Assembly: GCA_041402125.1 (NCBI GenBank)
Contig: JAWKSY010000004.1
Span: forward strand, 310,001-374,000
From: JAWKSY01 sp041402125
Lineage (GTDB): Bacteria; Planctomycetota; GCA-002687715; DRQF01
Length of the DNA: 64,000 nt
Reading direction: 5' to 3'
The notes under the pieces are model-generated. The model ran no database searches. It was not told where the DNA came from and saw only the letters and a program-made list of their open reading frames with translations. Position numbers and translations under genes: made by a program. Of this stretch, positions 45,755 through 54,890 are shown piece by piece (the first letter of the stretch is position 1; every line of letters starts with the position of its first letter).

Positions 45755-46897
45755 TCAGAAGGTCGCGACGAGCAACGAGAAGTCGTCGTCCCGGTGATCC
45801 GCCCCGCTGATCTCGTCGACCGCGTCGCGGATCCGGTGCGGCTCGGGGATCCCGTCCTCGGGCCGCGCCTGCATGATGAGACGCAAATCGTCCCGTGACC
45901 AGTCGACGCCGTCCCGGGTGACGACCTCGAAGACCCCGTCGCTGAAGACGAAGAGCCGATCGCCGGGCTCGAGCGGCGTCTCCTCCGCCCGGAAGCGCGA
46001 GGTCGGAAAGAGCCCGATCGCGGGGCTCCGCACGCCGAGATCCCGCGCCTCGCCGCCCCGCACGAGGACCGCGGCCGGATGCCCGCCGGCCGCGTGGATG
46101 ATCCCGCGACGTTCGCGATCGATCACGCCGTACCAGATCGTGAAGTACTGGTCGCCGTGCGCCTCCATCTCGAAGGTGCGGTTGAGGGCCGCGAGCACGG
46201 CCGCCGGATCGCCGAAGTCGACCCCGGGCAGCGTCCGCTGCCGCAGCGCGTTGACGACCGCCACCGAGTGGAGCGCCGAGCCGACGCCGTGGCCGCAGAC
46301 GTCGATCAGGTAGAGGACGGTGCGTCCGTCCTCGAGATCGAAGTAGCCGAAGGCGTCCCCGCCGAGCGCCTCGCAGGGCTCGAAGACCCACTCGATCCGC
46401 GGCGTCCCCTCCTCGCGCGGATTCGGCAGCAGGGCGCGCACGTAGGCCGCGGCCTTCTCGAGGTCGGCGTTGAGGCGCATGGCCTGGAGGACGTCGGCCT
46501 GGCTCCGCAGCTCGAGGCGCATCACGGTGCGCCCGACCTGCAGCACCGAGCCCGCCTCGAGGACCACCGTCCCCGAGATCTGCCGGCCGTCCACCCAGGT
46601 GCCGTTGGTGGAGTCGAGATCCTCGACCTCGACGCGCCCCTCGACGAGGGCGACCCGACAGTGTCGCGACGAGACGGCGCTCTCGCGCACCGCGATCCCC
46701 GCCTCCGCGCTGCGTCCGATGTCCGCCCCGCTCGGCGTCACCTCGAAGCGTCGCCCCACCCCGTCGCCCGAGATCACGAGCAGGTAGGAGGCGAGCTCGC
46801 CCCCGGCCGAGGGCGGCACGAGGCCGCCCTGGATCTCGAGGCGGGTCGTCCGCGTCGTCCGGGGCCGCTTCTTCGAGCTCTCGTCGTCGTCACGCAT
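45755..46897 (-). CDS. FHA-domain PP2C/SpoIIE-type phosphatase (RsbU-like)
   Basis: Encodes 380 aa from the ATG beginning MRDDDES; a GTG six codons upstream is possible. Residues about 35-125 form an FHA domain (IGRSAEAGIAVRESAVSSRH and DLDSTNGTWVDG), which binds phosphothreonine. The PP2C-type phosphatase domain follows, with metal-binding GGDAFGYFDLED, LIDVCGHGVGSALHS and SDGVFEVV, ending DDDFSLLVATF. The enzyme would dephosphorylate the STAS protein downstream. The FHA domain plausibly couples the switch to Ser/Thr kinases such as those at 31.9-44.5 kb; that coupling is inference. Confidence 0.92.
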   Translation of the reverse strand: MRDDDESSKKRPRTTRTTRLEIQGGLVPPSAGGELASYLLVISGDGVGRRFEVTPSGADIGRSAEAGIAVRESAVSSRHCRVALVEGRVEVEDLDSTNGTWVDGRQISGTVVLEAGSVLQVGRTVMRLELRSQADVLQAMRLNADLEKAAAYVRALLPNPREEGTPRIEWVFEPCEALGGDAFGYFDLEDGRTVLYLIDVCGHGVGSALHSVAVVNALRQRTLPGVDFGDPAAVLAALNRTFEMEAHGDQYFTIWYGVIDRERRGIIHAAGGHPAAVLVRGGEARDLGVRSPAIGLFPTSRFRAEETPLEPGDRLFVFSDGVFEVVTRDGVDWSRDDLRLIMQARPEDGIPEPHRIRDAVDEISGADHRDDDFSLLVATF

Positions 46898-47006
46898 GGC
46901 GCTTTCCGGTTCCACGCGGGAATCCTACGCAGCGCGGCCTCCGGCCACCCCCTCGGGACCGGCCTTCACGCAAAGCACACGATCGGGCGAGATCAGGGCC
47001 GGGAAC

Positions 47007-48092
47007 CTACTCGCGCCGGGGATTCGTGAGAACGACCCGAGACGAGCCGACCTCGGGCGCGATGACGACCTGGTGGATGTCCTCGCCGGGAGGCCCGATG
47101 ACCGTGATCGTCGCGGTCCCGCCCGGCGCGAAGGCCGCGAGGCGCCGGCCCGATGCCGGGACGACGAGCGCCCAGCCCGGGTCGCCGTGGCCCAGGGAAC
47201 GGGCTCGTGGCGGGTCCCACTGAGGATGGAGCCGCCCGAGGTCCTCGCGTTCGATCTTCTTCGAGACCGCGCCGGAGTTGATGAAGATCTCCACCCCGTC
47301 CGGATTCCGGTCGGGCAGCGCCAGAGCGAGCTCGAGAGTGACGGGTCGAGGCACGACGACCTCGATCGCCTCGCCATCGCCGCCGAGGTCGCACCGACGA
47401 ACCGTCGGCGTCGCGCCGAATCGTGGCACCACCACATCGACCCGGCCGGCCCGCGCCAGTCCGGGCCACCGCGGAGATCGGGGCACGAACACCCCGAGCC
47501 GGCCCGCGGCGTCGGTCACTCCGTGGGGAAAGCAGGCCTGACCGGCGAGCCGGTCGTCCCATTCCTCCGTGGACTCCGAATCGGGATCGACGAGCGCGAC
47601 CAGCGCATCAGCCACGCCCCGGCCGCTCTCATCGATGACGCGAAACGAGAGACGTCGCACGAGGGCGAGCCGGACCCGGACCACCTGTTGCGACACGTCA
47701 GCGGCGACGGCGAGGAGGAACTTCGCCGCGCCGCCCTCGGTCACGGCCACCCCTCGGTAGCGCCCCGGCGGAATCCTCGAGAACGAGGCCCGGCCCAGAC
47801 CGTCCGTCTCGGCCCGGTGGCTCAGGTGCGGCGACTCGTCCGCGAACTCCTCCTGGGGCCAGAACCCTCCGGGACCTCGATCATCGACGAGGAAGCCGAC
47901 CCGGACGTCCGGCGCGGGTCGCCCTTCCGCGTCGACGACCTCGATGACGACCGTCGAGGAGGGGCCGACGTCGGACGCCGGCATCGACGGTGAACGCGGG
48001 GGTTCCGATCGATGGCGGAGCGCGACGGCGAACGCGGCCAGTCCGAGCGCGGCCGCGGACACCGCCGCCGTGATCCTCATCCGGAAGTCCAT
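47007..48092 (-). CDS. Secreted protein with carboxypeptidase-regulatory-like domains
   Basis: Encodes 361 aa with an N-terminal signal or anchor (MRITAAVSAAALGLAAFAVA). The body consists of Ig-like beta-sandwich units beginning VVIEVVDAEGRPAPDVRVGF and FRVIDESGRGVADALVALVD, typical of the carboxypeptidase regulatory-like family. The layout (PHGVTDAAGRLGVFVPRSP, VDVVVPRFG) repeats that of the N-terminal part of the 48902-51544 protein, so the two are paralogues. No catalytic domain is present. Confidence 0.72.
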   Translation of the reverse strand: MDFRMRITAAVSAAALGLAAFAVALRHRSEPPRSPSMPASDVGPSSTVVIEVVDAEGRPAPDVRVGFLVDDRGPGGFWPQEEFADESPHLSHRAETDGLGRASFSRIPPGRYRGVAVTEGGAAKFLLAVAADVSQQVVRVRLALVRRLSFRVIDESGRGVADALVALVDPDSESTEEWDDRLAGQACFPHGVTDAAGRLGVFVPRSPRWPGLARAGRVDVVVPRFGATPTVRRCDLGGDGEAIEVVVPRPVTLELALALPDRNPDGVEIFINSGAVSKKIEREDLGRLHPQWDPPRARSLGHGDPGWALVVPASGRRLAAFAPGGTATITVIGPPGEDIHQVVIAPEVGSSRVVLTNPRRE

Positions 48093-48200
48093 CTCGTCTC
48101 CGAACCCGCGCCCTTCGCCCCGACCCGCTCCGGCTCGACGTCCCCCAACGTCGCCCGCGGGTCCGGCGTTCAGAAAGTCGCCGGAGGCGAGGGGAACCGC

Positions 48201-48851
48201 TCAGAGGGCGGCGCGCAGCGCGTCGAGGCGATCCGCCTGTCGCAGCGAGGGGGCGCTCCGGTTGCGGCGGTGATTCCGGGCGAGGTCGCGAACGAAGTCC
48301 CGGGCCTGATCCGGCAGGCCCAGCGCGACGTAGCCGGCCGCCGCGTCGAGGTCGCGCCGGTGACTCCCCGTTCCCGCCGCTCGCCGGCCGAGGTCGCGCG
48401 TGAGGAGTCCGAGGACCGACTCGATCGAGGGGTGGGCGGCGAAGACCTCGCGGATGCAGTCGTCCATCGCGACCAGCACCCGTCCGACGAGCTCCGTCGG
48501 GTTGTCCTCGACGCGGAAGGGAAAGGCCGCCGGACGCTCGCCGGGAGACAGCATCCCGAGGTGGGCGCCGAGCAGGAGATCCCGCTTCGGCGCGACGCGG
48601 AGGTCGTCGAGCCCCGCTCGCGCGGCGAGGGACTTCAGCGCCTTCCCGACCGAGATCCAGCCGATCCCCGACCAGTACTCGAGCGTGCCGTAGTCGGGCC
48701 CCGTCCGCGACTGGTCGACGAACTGCTCGAAGCGGTCGGCGTCGGTGCGCCGCACCCAACGCCCCTTGGCCTCCCGCCGGAAGCCGCGGTCGGCGAGGCC
48801 GGGCTCGAGATGATCGCTGCGGAAGGCCTCCAGGTAGTCGCGTGCCTTCAT
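48201..48851 (-). CDS. DUF4304-like hypothetical protein
   Basis: Encodes 216 aa, starting MKARDYLEAF after a GGGGAGA ribosome site. The motif LADRGFRREAKGRWVRRTDADR followed by FEQFVDQSR resembles DUF4304-type proteins (long N-terminal helix, GF-x-R, then strands). It has no signal peptide and no transmembrane helix. It lies between two paralogous secreted-protein genes on the same strand but shows no relation to them. Function unknown. Confidence 0.65.
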   Translation of the reverse strand: MKARDYLEAFRSDHLEPGLADRGFRREAKGRWVRRTDADRFEQFVDQSRTGPDYGTLEYWSGIGWISVGKALKSLAARAGLDDLRVAPKRDLLLGAHLGMLSPGERPAAFPFRVEDNPTELVGRVLVAMDDCIREVFAAHPSIESVLGLLTRDLGRRAAGTGSHRRDLDAAAGYVALGLPDQARDFVRDLARNHRRNRSAPSLRQADRLDALRAAL

Positions 48852-48901
48852 CGACGTCTCCCCTCGCGGTCCCTTCATGGTCACCGGGTCCTCGGTGATC
48901 G

Positions 48902-51544
48902 TCAGCGCGTCCTCAACACCCCCCAGAGTTCGCGCCGCCGGTACTCGTCGAGGATGAGGCGGTGTCGGGAATCGCGGTCGAAGGGTCCCCTGATGCTCGC
49001 GATCTTGACGCGGCCGAGCGACTCGCGCGTCCGGTTCGCCCCCCAGCGCTCGATGACCGCCTGCAGGTAGACGTCGAGCGACTCCTCCGGGCTCGAGAAC
49101 TCCAGATCGAAGCCGATCCCGCCCGAGCCGCCGGTCCAGGGATCGTCCGCGATCCAGTCCTTCGTCTCGGAGGTGCCGGGAACGTGGAGATTGAGCCTCC
49201 AGGTCACGTCCCGGACCTCCGGGATCTCCCCCGCGAAGCTGAACTCGTGCCGCGGCATCGCATCGAGCTCGACCGTGCACGGGAGCTCCATCCAGCGAAA
49301 CCGGCCCGGCATCATGCGCCGCGCGCTCGCACCGGTCGGCGGCAGGACCTGCAGGTCGAAGGTCTCGCCCGGGGCGGCGCGGAGTCGGGCCCGGCCCCCC
49401 TCGTCGGTGACCGCGCTCTGCGGCCTCGACTCGCTCCCGGGAGTGGTCGCCACGACGGTGGCCTCCGCGAGGGGGCGACCCTGGCGATCCGCGACGTGGA
49501 CGTCGCGATAGGCGAGGTCGCGCGCCACCGCGAGCTCGTCGAGCGCGGACGGCCGGGACGACTCCCCGGGCACGACCTGGATGAGCCCGGCCCGGGCCAC
49601 CTCGCTCCCGGCCAGGAGGATGCGCACGTCGTAGGTGCCGGGGTCGAGAGGAGGGCTCGCGAAGGAGCCCCCGCTCCGGATGCGCGCCGTCACCGCGGTC
49701 GGATCACCGGCCCGCGAGACGAGCACCTCCAGATCCCGCAGCAGCCGTCGGTCGGGGAGCAGGATCGACCCGCGGATCTCGCCGCAGCGGGGCAGGACGA
49801 TCTCGAGGTCCCGCATTCCCATGGGGACCCCGGACCGCCGCTTCGTCTCGTGGCCCGAGGCCTGCCCCTCGAGATCGAAACTCCGTCCCTCGCCGAGGTA
49901 GCCGCGCAGCGCGAAGCGCCCGTCCGCGGCGGAATACGCCGCCTCCCGGAACGGCGCCTCCGCGCCGGCGTCACCGGCGGGCGCCGCGAGGATCTCCGTC
50001 GCGCTCACCCGCGCGCCGGCCACCGGCGCGCCGGTGTCGTCGATGACGCGACCGAGGACGAGGTCCGTCGGAGGCGGCGTCCCGGCGTCGAGGATCTCGC
50101 GGACCTCGCCGGACTTCAGCGCGGGGATGGCGAGGCGAGTCACCTCGACGCGGTCGGCGGGATCATCCGATGCGCCGCCTTCCCGGTGAAGGATCAGGGT
50201 CCCGGCGCGCTCCTCGGGCAGCGCGATCTCGATCACGCCCTCCTCTCCCGAATGGATGTCCCGGAGCGCGATCTCGCCGTCCCGCGTCGCGAGATGAAAG
50301 CGGAGTCCGTCCTCGAGCGGCAGCGGCATGCCGTCGGGCCGGCGGAGACGCAGGTGCAGGCGCGGCGCCGGCGCCGACTCGTCCTGGGCCTCGGTGCGCG
50401 GCTCGAAGACGTATTCGTCCGGTCCGTTGGGCGGCAGGACGAGGACGTCGTGAGAAAGGCGGCCATCCGGCCGGCCCGCGTGGATCGAGGCCTGACCACC
50501 GGGCGCGAACGCCGCCAGCCTCAGTCCGCCGGGCGGCAGGCGCAGGAACCAGGCGTCGGAGACGAGTCCCGCGATCCGCCGCCAGCGCCGGGGACGCCGG
50601 TCGAACTCGAAGCCGACCTGGGCATCGACCGCGATCCACCCTTCGCGGCCGCTCGCGATGAGCGCCCACCTCCCGCCCGCGTCGGACGGCGAACCCTTCA
50701 GATCGAGCGCGGCCGGCCGCGAGACGGTGAGGGCGATGTCGACGGGACCGGGGTCGAGCGTGAACCCCCGGACGAGCTTCTCGCCGCCGAAGCGCGGCAG
50801 GATGACGTCGACGCGCTCGGCGAGGGAGAGCGACCAGTCGCTCGGGGAATCGGGTGCGAGGATGAGCAGGTGCCCGCGCGCATCGGTGAGCCCGTGGGGA
50901 AGGAGGTCCAGCGTCGCGAGCCCGGGCGCCTCCTCTCCCCGCGGCCAGGCGTCGGGATCCGAGAGGGCGACGAGCGCGTCGGGGATCGGCGCGCCGGCCG
51001 GATCGCTGAGCGTGACCTCGAAGCAGCGAACGGCCTCGAGCTCGACCCGCGCGTCGGTCGCGGCGGCATCTCCGATCTCCGCGCGGAAGAACCCCGCGTC
51101 GCCCTCCCCGAGCGCGACGCCCTCGTAGGGGCCCGGCGCGAGGCCGCGGAGGACGGCGCGGCCGCCCTCGTCGCTGCGCGCGGTGGTCCGCCGCGCCGCC
51201 GGCGCGAGCGCGAAGGCCGCGCGCAGGCGGTCGAGCTCCGGCCGCGTCATCGTGGGCCAGACGGCCACCTCGGCGCCGACGGCCGGACGCCCCGCGCGAT
51301 CGAGGACGGTCACCGTCAGGCGGGGGCCGGACTCCGCGGGGCCCGGCGTGATCTCCGCGATGAGCGGCGCCGCGACCGGCGCCGCCCCCGACGTGGCGGA
51401 GGCAGCCTTCCCCGGCGTCGCTCCTTCCTTCCCGCCGCGGTCGCAGGCGCCGATCACCGAAGCGAGGAGCGCGAACAGGACCGCGAGGAAGCGGACGGCC
51501 CGCCCGCCCCTTCGCTCGCCTTCCCGTTCGGATCTCTCGCGCAT
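48902..51544 (-). CDS. Large putative lipoprotein with carboxypeptidase-regulatory-like repeats
   Basis: Encodes 880 aa. A hydrophobic stretch ending SVIGAC near residue 34 is a plausible lipobox. At least four Ig-like or carboxypeptidase-regulatory-like modules follow, with characteristic phrases such as LDRAGRPAVGAEVAVWP, LGRVIDDTGAPVAGARVSAT and VADRQGRPLAEATVVATTPG. The C-terminal 130 residues form an additional beta domain ending near YRRRELWGVL. It is probably a surface-exposed lipoprotein acting as a structural or adhesive protein. It and 47007-48092 are paralogues. Confidence 0.75.
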   Translation of the reverse strand: MRERSEREGERRGGRAVRFLAVLFALLASVIGACDRGGKEGATPGKAASATSGAAPVAAPLIAEITPGPAESGPRLTVTVLDRAGRPAVGAEVAVWPTMTRPELDRLRAAFALAPAARRTTARSDEGGRAVLRGLAPGPYEGVALGEGDAGFFRAEIGDAAATDARVELEAVRCFEVTLSDPAGAPIPDALVALSDPDAWPRGEEAPGLATLDLLPHGLTDARGHLLILAPDSPSDWSLSLAERVDVILPRFGGEKLVRGFTLDPGPVDIALTVSRPAALDLKGSPSDAGGRWALIASGREGWIAVDAQVGFEFDRRPRRWRRIAGLVSDAWFLRLPPGGLRLAAFAPGGQASIHAGRPDGRLSHDVLVLPPNGPDEYVFEPRTEAQDESAPAPRLHLRLRRPDGMPLPLEDGLRFHLATRDGEIALRDIHSGEEGVIEIALPEERAGTLILHREGGASDDPADRVEVTRLAIPALKSGEVREILDAGTPPPTDLVLGRVIDDTGAPVAGARVSATEILAAPAGDAGAEAPFREAAYSAADGRFALRGYLGEGRSFDLEGQASGHETKRRSGVPMGMRDLEIVLPRCGEIRGSILLPDRRLLRDLEVLVSRAGDPTAVTARIRSGGSFASPPLDPGTYDVRILLAGSEVARAGLIQVVPGESSRPSALDELAVARDLAYRDVHVADRQGRPLAEATVVATTPGSESRPQSAVTDEGGRARLRAAPGETFDLQVLPPTGASARRMMPGRFRWMELPCTVELDAMPRHEFSFAGEIPEVRDVTWRLNLHVPGTSETKDWIADDPWTGGSGGIGFDLEFSSPEESLDVYLQAVIERWGANRTRESLGRVKIASIRGPFDRDSRHRLILDEYRRRELWGVLRTR

Positions 51545-51655
51545 CGCCCGCCTCGCCTTCGCCCGGGGTTCCGGGCTCCCGCATCCTACCTCCGGCGAAC
51601 GGCCGTGCGGTCGCGGAGCGAGAATCGGCGGCGATCCGGCGAGGCGCGCGAGATC

Positions 51656-52408
51656 TCAGACCTGGGCGAAGCCCCCGTCGACCGCGAACTCCGCCCCGAG
51701 CACGTAGGAGGACTCGTCCGAGAGGAGGAAGACGGCCGGCTCGGCGATCTCCGAGGCCCGCCCGAAGCGGCCGATCGGCGTGTCGGCCTCGACCTGCTTC
51801 CCGAACTCCGCCGCGACCTCGGCCGGGAGGCCCAGGCGCTCGTAGATGGGCGTCTCGATCGGGCCCGGAGCGACGGCGTTCACGCGGTGTCCGATGGGCT
51901 GGAGCTCGACGGCGAGGGTCCGCACCATCGAGCGCAGCGCCGCCTTCGTGGCCGCGTAGACCGACATGCCGGCGAGACCCTTGGTCACGATGGCCGAGGT
52001 GTTGAAGAGGATCGAGGCGCCGCCCTTCGCGAGGTGCGGGAGCGCCGCCTGCAGCGTGAAGTAGGCGCCCTTCACGTTGATGTCGAAGGTGTGGTCGTAG
52101 GCCTCGGGCGTCATCTCGGCGAAGGGAAGCGGCGTGGCGACGCCGGCGTTGACGAAGAGCGCATCGACCGCGCCGAAGCGCTTCGTCGTCTCGGCGAAGA
52201 GGCGGTCGAGATCCTCCCGCCTCGTCACGTCGCCGCGCACGCCGATCGCGCGCTCGCCGAGCTCGGAGACCGCCCCGTCCACCGTCTTCTGGTCGCGCCC
52301 GAAGATCGCGACCCGGCCGCCCTCCTCCACCACGCGCTTCGCCGTCGCCAGCCCGATGCCGCTGTTCCCGCCGGTGATGACCACCACCTTGTTCTCGAGT
52401 CTTCCCAT
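51656..52408 (-). CDS. SDR oxidoreductase controlled by the adjacent TetR
   Basis: Encodes 250 aa of classical SDR: TGGNSGIGLA near residue 12, the NAG-equivalent VNAGVA near 86, catalytic Ser in FNTSAIVTKG near 135-140 and YAATK near 151-155. The C-terminus is AVDGGFAQV. NAD(P)-dependent, substrate unknown. A ribosome site GGAGAGAG precedes the ATG. The promoter lies in the 113 bp gap to the TetR gene and has an operator exactly filling the space between -35 and -10, so expression is probably induced by a small ligand of the TetR protein. Confidence 0.92.
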   Translation of the reverse strand: MGRLENKVVVITGGNSGIGLATAKRVVEEGGRVAIFGRDQKTVDGAVSELGERAIGVRGDVTRREDLDRLFAETTKRFGAVDALFVNAGVATPLPFAEMTPEAYDHTFDINVKGAYFTLQAALPHLAKGGASILFNTSAIVTKGLAGMSVYAATKAALRSMVRTLAVELQPIGHRVNAVAPGPIETPIYERLGLPAEVAAEFGKQVEADTPIGRFGRASEIAEPAVFLLSDESSYVLGAEFAVDGGFAQV

Positions 52409-52465
52409 CGTTCTCTCTCCGTTCCAGGGTCCGGCGACCCGCCGCGGGCCGCGCCACCCTTAACT

Positions 52466-52481
52466 GAGACCGATCGGTCTC
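52466..52481 (-). promoter_or_regulatory. TetR-type operator inside the SDR promoter
   Basis: A perfect 16 bp palindrome, GAGACCGATCGGTCTC, occupies the spacer between a -35-like TTGAAA (minus strand, 52484-52489) and an AGTTAA -10-like hexamer (52460-52465), spaced 18 bp. Operator position, palindromy and the neighbouring TetR gene all agree with repression by steric block. Confidence 0.7.
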
Positions 52482-52497
52482 TATTTCAAAAAGAAGA

Positions 52498-52515
52498 CGG
52501 GTCCCCGGGGACCCG
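52498..52515 (-). terminator. Rho-independent terminator of the TetR gene
   Basis: A perfect palindrome (CGGGTCCCCGGGGACCCG) is followed on the minus strand by GTCTTCTTTTT, a good T-rich tail. It lies 7 bp after the tetR-like stop and immediately before the SDR promoter. Confidence 0.8.
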
Positions 52516-52521
52516 CCCGGA

Positions 52522-53112
52522 TCAGGCCGTCTCGAGCACCCGCAGGAGGGCCCGTTCGACGCTCCGGGCCACGGCCCCGTCCTTCCGGGCCCGTCCCGTG
52601 ACGGCCACGCCCTGGAAGGAGGAGGCGATGAGTCGGGCGAGATCCCCCGGGTCGGCATCCTCCGAGATCTCCCCCGCGGCCCGGGCCCGCTCGAGCCCGT
52701 GCTTGAGGGCCCGCTCGACCGCGTCGAGGTGCCGCCGCATCCGGGCCGCCATCGTCTCGTCGCCGGCCTCGAAGTGGGCGAGGTTCGTGCCCAGCATGCA
52801 GCCCTTCCGCTCGCCCCCGCAGCCGGCCTGTCGCCAGGTGGCGATGACCGCCTTCACGCCCTCGAGGGGCGAGGTGGCCCCTGCGATGATCCCCTCGAGC
52901 CGCGCCCGTTCGCGTTCGGCGTAGCGGTCCAGCGCCCGCTCGAAGAGCTCGCGCTTGCTCCCGAAGGTGTCGTAGAGGCTCTTCCGCGCGATGCCCATCG
53001 CGGCGAGCAGCTCGGCGAGGCTCGTCGCCTCGTAGCCCTTCGCCCAGAAGACCTCCATCGCGGCCTCGAGGGCCGCATCGGGGTCGAACTGCTTCTCCGG
53101 TCCGCGCGTCAT
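52522..53112 (-). CDS. TetR-family transcriptional regulator
   Basis: Encodes 196 aa. The N-terminal helix-turn-helix is clear: ALEAAMEVFWAKGYEATSL then LLAAMGIARKSLYDTFGSK near residues 36-54. The C-terminal ligand domain contains CGGERKGCMLGTNL, found in the branch that often regulates quinone or aldehyde stress SDRs, which is consistent with the SDR gene next to it. It has its own terminator and probably represses the downstream SDR gene through the 52466-52481 palindrome. Confidence 0.9.
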   Translation of the reverse strand: MTRGPEKQFDPDAALEAAMEVFWAKGYEATSLAELLAAMGIARKSLYDTFGSKRELFERALDRYAERERARLEGIIAGATSPLEGVKAVIATWRQAGCGGERKGCMLGTNLAHFEAGDETMAARMRRHLDAVERALKHGLERARAAGEISEDADPGDLARLIASSFQGVAVTGRARKDGAVARSVERALLRVLETA

Positions 53113-53152
53113 GCCCCGAGCCTAATCCCGGACGGGGTCCTGGACCAAGGTG

Positions 53153-54736
53153 TCAGCGGGCCGGGATCGCGATCGACGGCCGCTCGCCGTTCTCGCAGGC
53201 CCACTCGACGTAGAGCTTGGGCGTGTCGCCGCGCACCTTCAGCGTCGCGTAGTTCCGGGCCCGCAGGAACATCGAGGAGCTCCCCAGCGGCCGGTCCAGG
53301 CAGAGCCGCACCGAGCCGCCCTCGATCTCCTCGTCACCGGTCGTGCTCACCGACGAGATCCCGAGCCACTGCGTGGCCGTGGGCGCGGGATGGACGATCC
53401 CGGACGAGATGATCTGGAAGATCGTGTTGTCGTCCTCGCGGCGGACGATCCGTCCCGTCCCGCCGACGTGGACGTCGCCGGAGAGGATTGCGGCCCGGCG
53501 GATCCCCGAGCGCCCCATGCCCCGGCTCTTCCGGATCGCGTCGAGGAGCGTCATCACGAGGCGGATCCGCTCCTTCTGGTGCTTGCTGTGCTGCCAGTGG
53601 TCGCGGACGTCGTCCTCGAGCGAGTCGGGATCGTCCTCCTTCCGCAGCCACTCCGTGAGCGAGAACGCCACCTCCGCCCGCCCGAACTGCCGGTAGACGA
53701 CGGGCACGGGCGAGACGACGAGGAGGTTCTCGATGCCGTCCTCGACGCCGCGGTGGACCTTCGCCTCGAGCCAGGCGTCGAGATCGTCCCACTGCTCCTT
53801 GTCCATGATCCGGTCGACGGTGCGCCGCGAGCGGTTGTCCAGCGCGAGCACCAGGTGCGAGCCGATCCGACACGCCCAGGTCGCGTGCTTCGCGCCGGGC
53901 TTGATGAGCGCGGTGTTCTCGCTGCGGACGCGGAGCTGGAAGACGTCGAACATCGCCCGCGCGACCTCGAAGAGGCCCTGCATGACCTCCATCTCGCCCA
54001 GCTTCTCGTAGGAGCCCCAGCCGTCGATGATGTCGTGATCGTCCCACATCATCGCCGAGGGCACCCGCGCCATCACCTTCGCCACCGGCTCGTAGGCCCA
54101 CTGCTTCAGGTAGATGGTCTCGAAGAAGCGCTCGAGCTGGCCGCGCATCGACTTCGTGAAGCCCTTCTTCGCGCGCTTCGAGTTGGAGAGATCGAGCCAG
54201 TCCCCGAACTCCTGCGTGCCGCCCGCGCCCGAAAGAATGGCGTCGCTGTAGACCTGATCCCCCCCGAGCACGAGCAGGTGCACCGGATCCCGCCCGTGAT
54301 CCTCGAGCAGCTCGTCCCACTGCCCCCAGGCCGAGGAGTCCTCGCCGTACATTCGCTGCTGCTGGAGCCGGTCGGCGTTCGAGGAGAAACCGTTGCAGGA
54401 GGCGAAGGCCAGCCGCGGCTCGCTCCCCTCCTTCGGCACCGCGAAGGTCCAGGCCGTCTCCCCCGTCGTCGGGCTCTCCACCGCCTTGTTCCCGCGCCGG
54501 AAGCCGTAGGTCAGCTCCCCGCCGGCCTTCCGCTCGGCCGCGCTCAGCGTGACGGCGAAGCGACAGAAGAGGCGCCCCGACGGCAGCCACCGCGTCACCA
54601 CGGGCGCCACCTTCCCCTTGGAGACGGAGAGCGAGAGAGAGGCGGCGTCGACGCCCTTCTCGATCACCAGACAGACGGTGTAGCGGCCCGGCGCCTCGTA
54701 GCCGAGGATCGGGCCCAGGGTCATCACGTTCGACAT
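53153..54736 (-). CDS. phoD-like: PhoD-like metallophosphatase
   Basis: Encodes 527 aa without a signal peptide. Features of the PhoD/alkaline phosphatase D fold: LAFASCNGF near residue 108, the metal-binding LLVLGGDQVYSDA near 152, MMWDDHDIIDGWGS near 230 and ILSGDVHVGGTGR near 425. The N-terminal 100 residues form the usual beta-sandwich (FRRGNKAVESPTTGETAWTF). Most PhoD enzymes are exported through Tat; this one is apparently cytoplasmic. It probably hydrolyses phosphate esters using Ca/Fe. The gene lies alone. Confidence 0.87.
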   Translation of the reverse strand: MSNVMTLGPILGYEAPGRYTVCLVIEKGVDAASLSLSVSKGKVAPVVTRWLPSGRLFCRFAVTLSAAERKAGGELTYGFRRGNKAVESPTTGETAWTFAVPKEGSEPRLAFASCNGFSSNADRLQQQRMYGEDSSAWGQWDELLEDHGRDPVHLLVLGGDQVYSDAILSGAGGTQEFGDWLDLSNSKRAKKGFTKSMRGQLERFFETIYLKQWAYEPVAKVMARVPSAMMWDDHDIIDGWGSYEKLGEMEVMQGLFEVARAMFDVFQLRVRSENTALIKPGAKHATWACRIGSHLVLALDNRSRRTVDRIMDKEQWDDLDAWLEAKVHRGVEDGIENLLVVSPVPVVYRQFGRAEVAFSLTEWLRKEDDPDSLEDDVRDHWQHSKHQKERIRLVMTLLDAIRKSRGMGRSGIRRAAILSGDVHVGGTGRIVRREDDNTIFQIISSGIVHPAPTATQWLGISSVSTTGDEEIEGGSVRLCLDRPLGSSSMFLRARNYATLKVRGDTPKLYVEWACENGERPSIAIPAR

Positions 54737-54890
54737 CGCTCCCTTCCTCCGTACTTCGATCCCGCGCGAACGAGGGCGAGCGGGGATCGGATCGCGACAT
54801 CGACGGATTCGCCGCGCCGGCCGCGGTCGCGCTCGCCCGGACCTCCTCCGTCTCGCTTTGCCGCGCGGCGAGGGCGGGTGACAAGAACCC

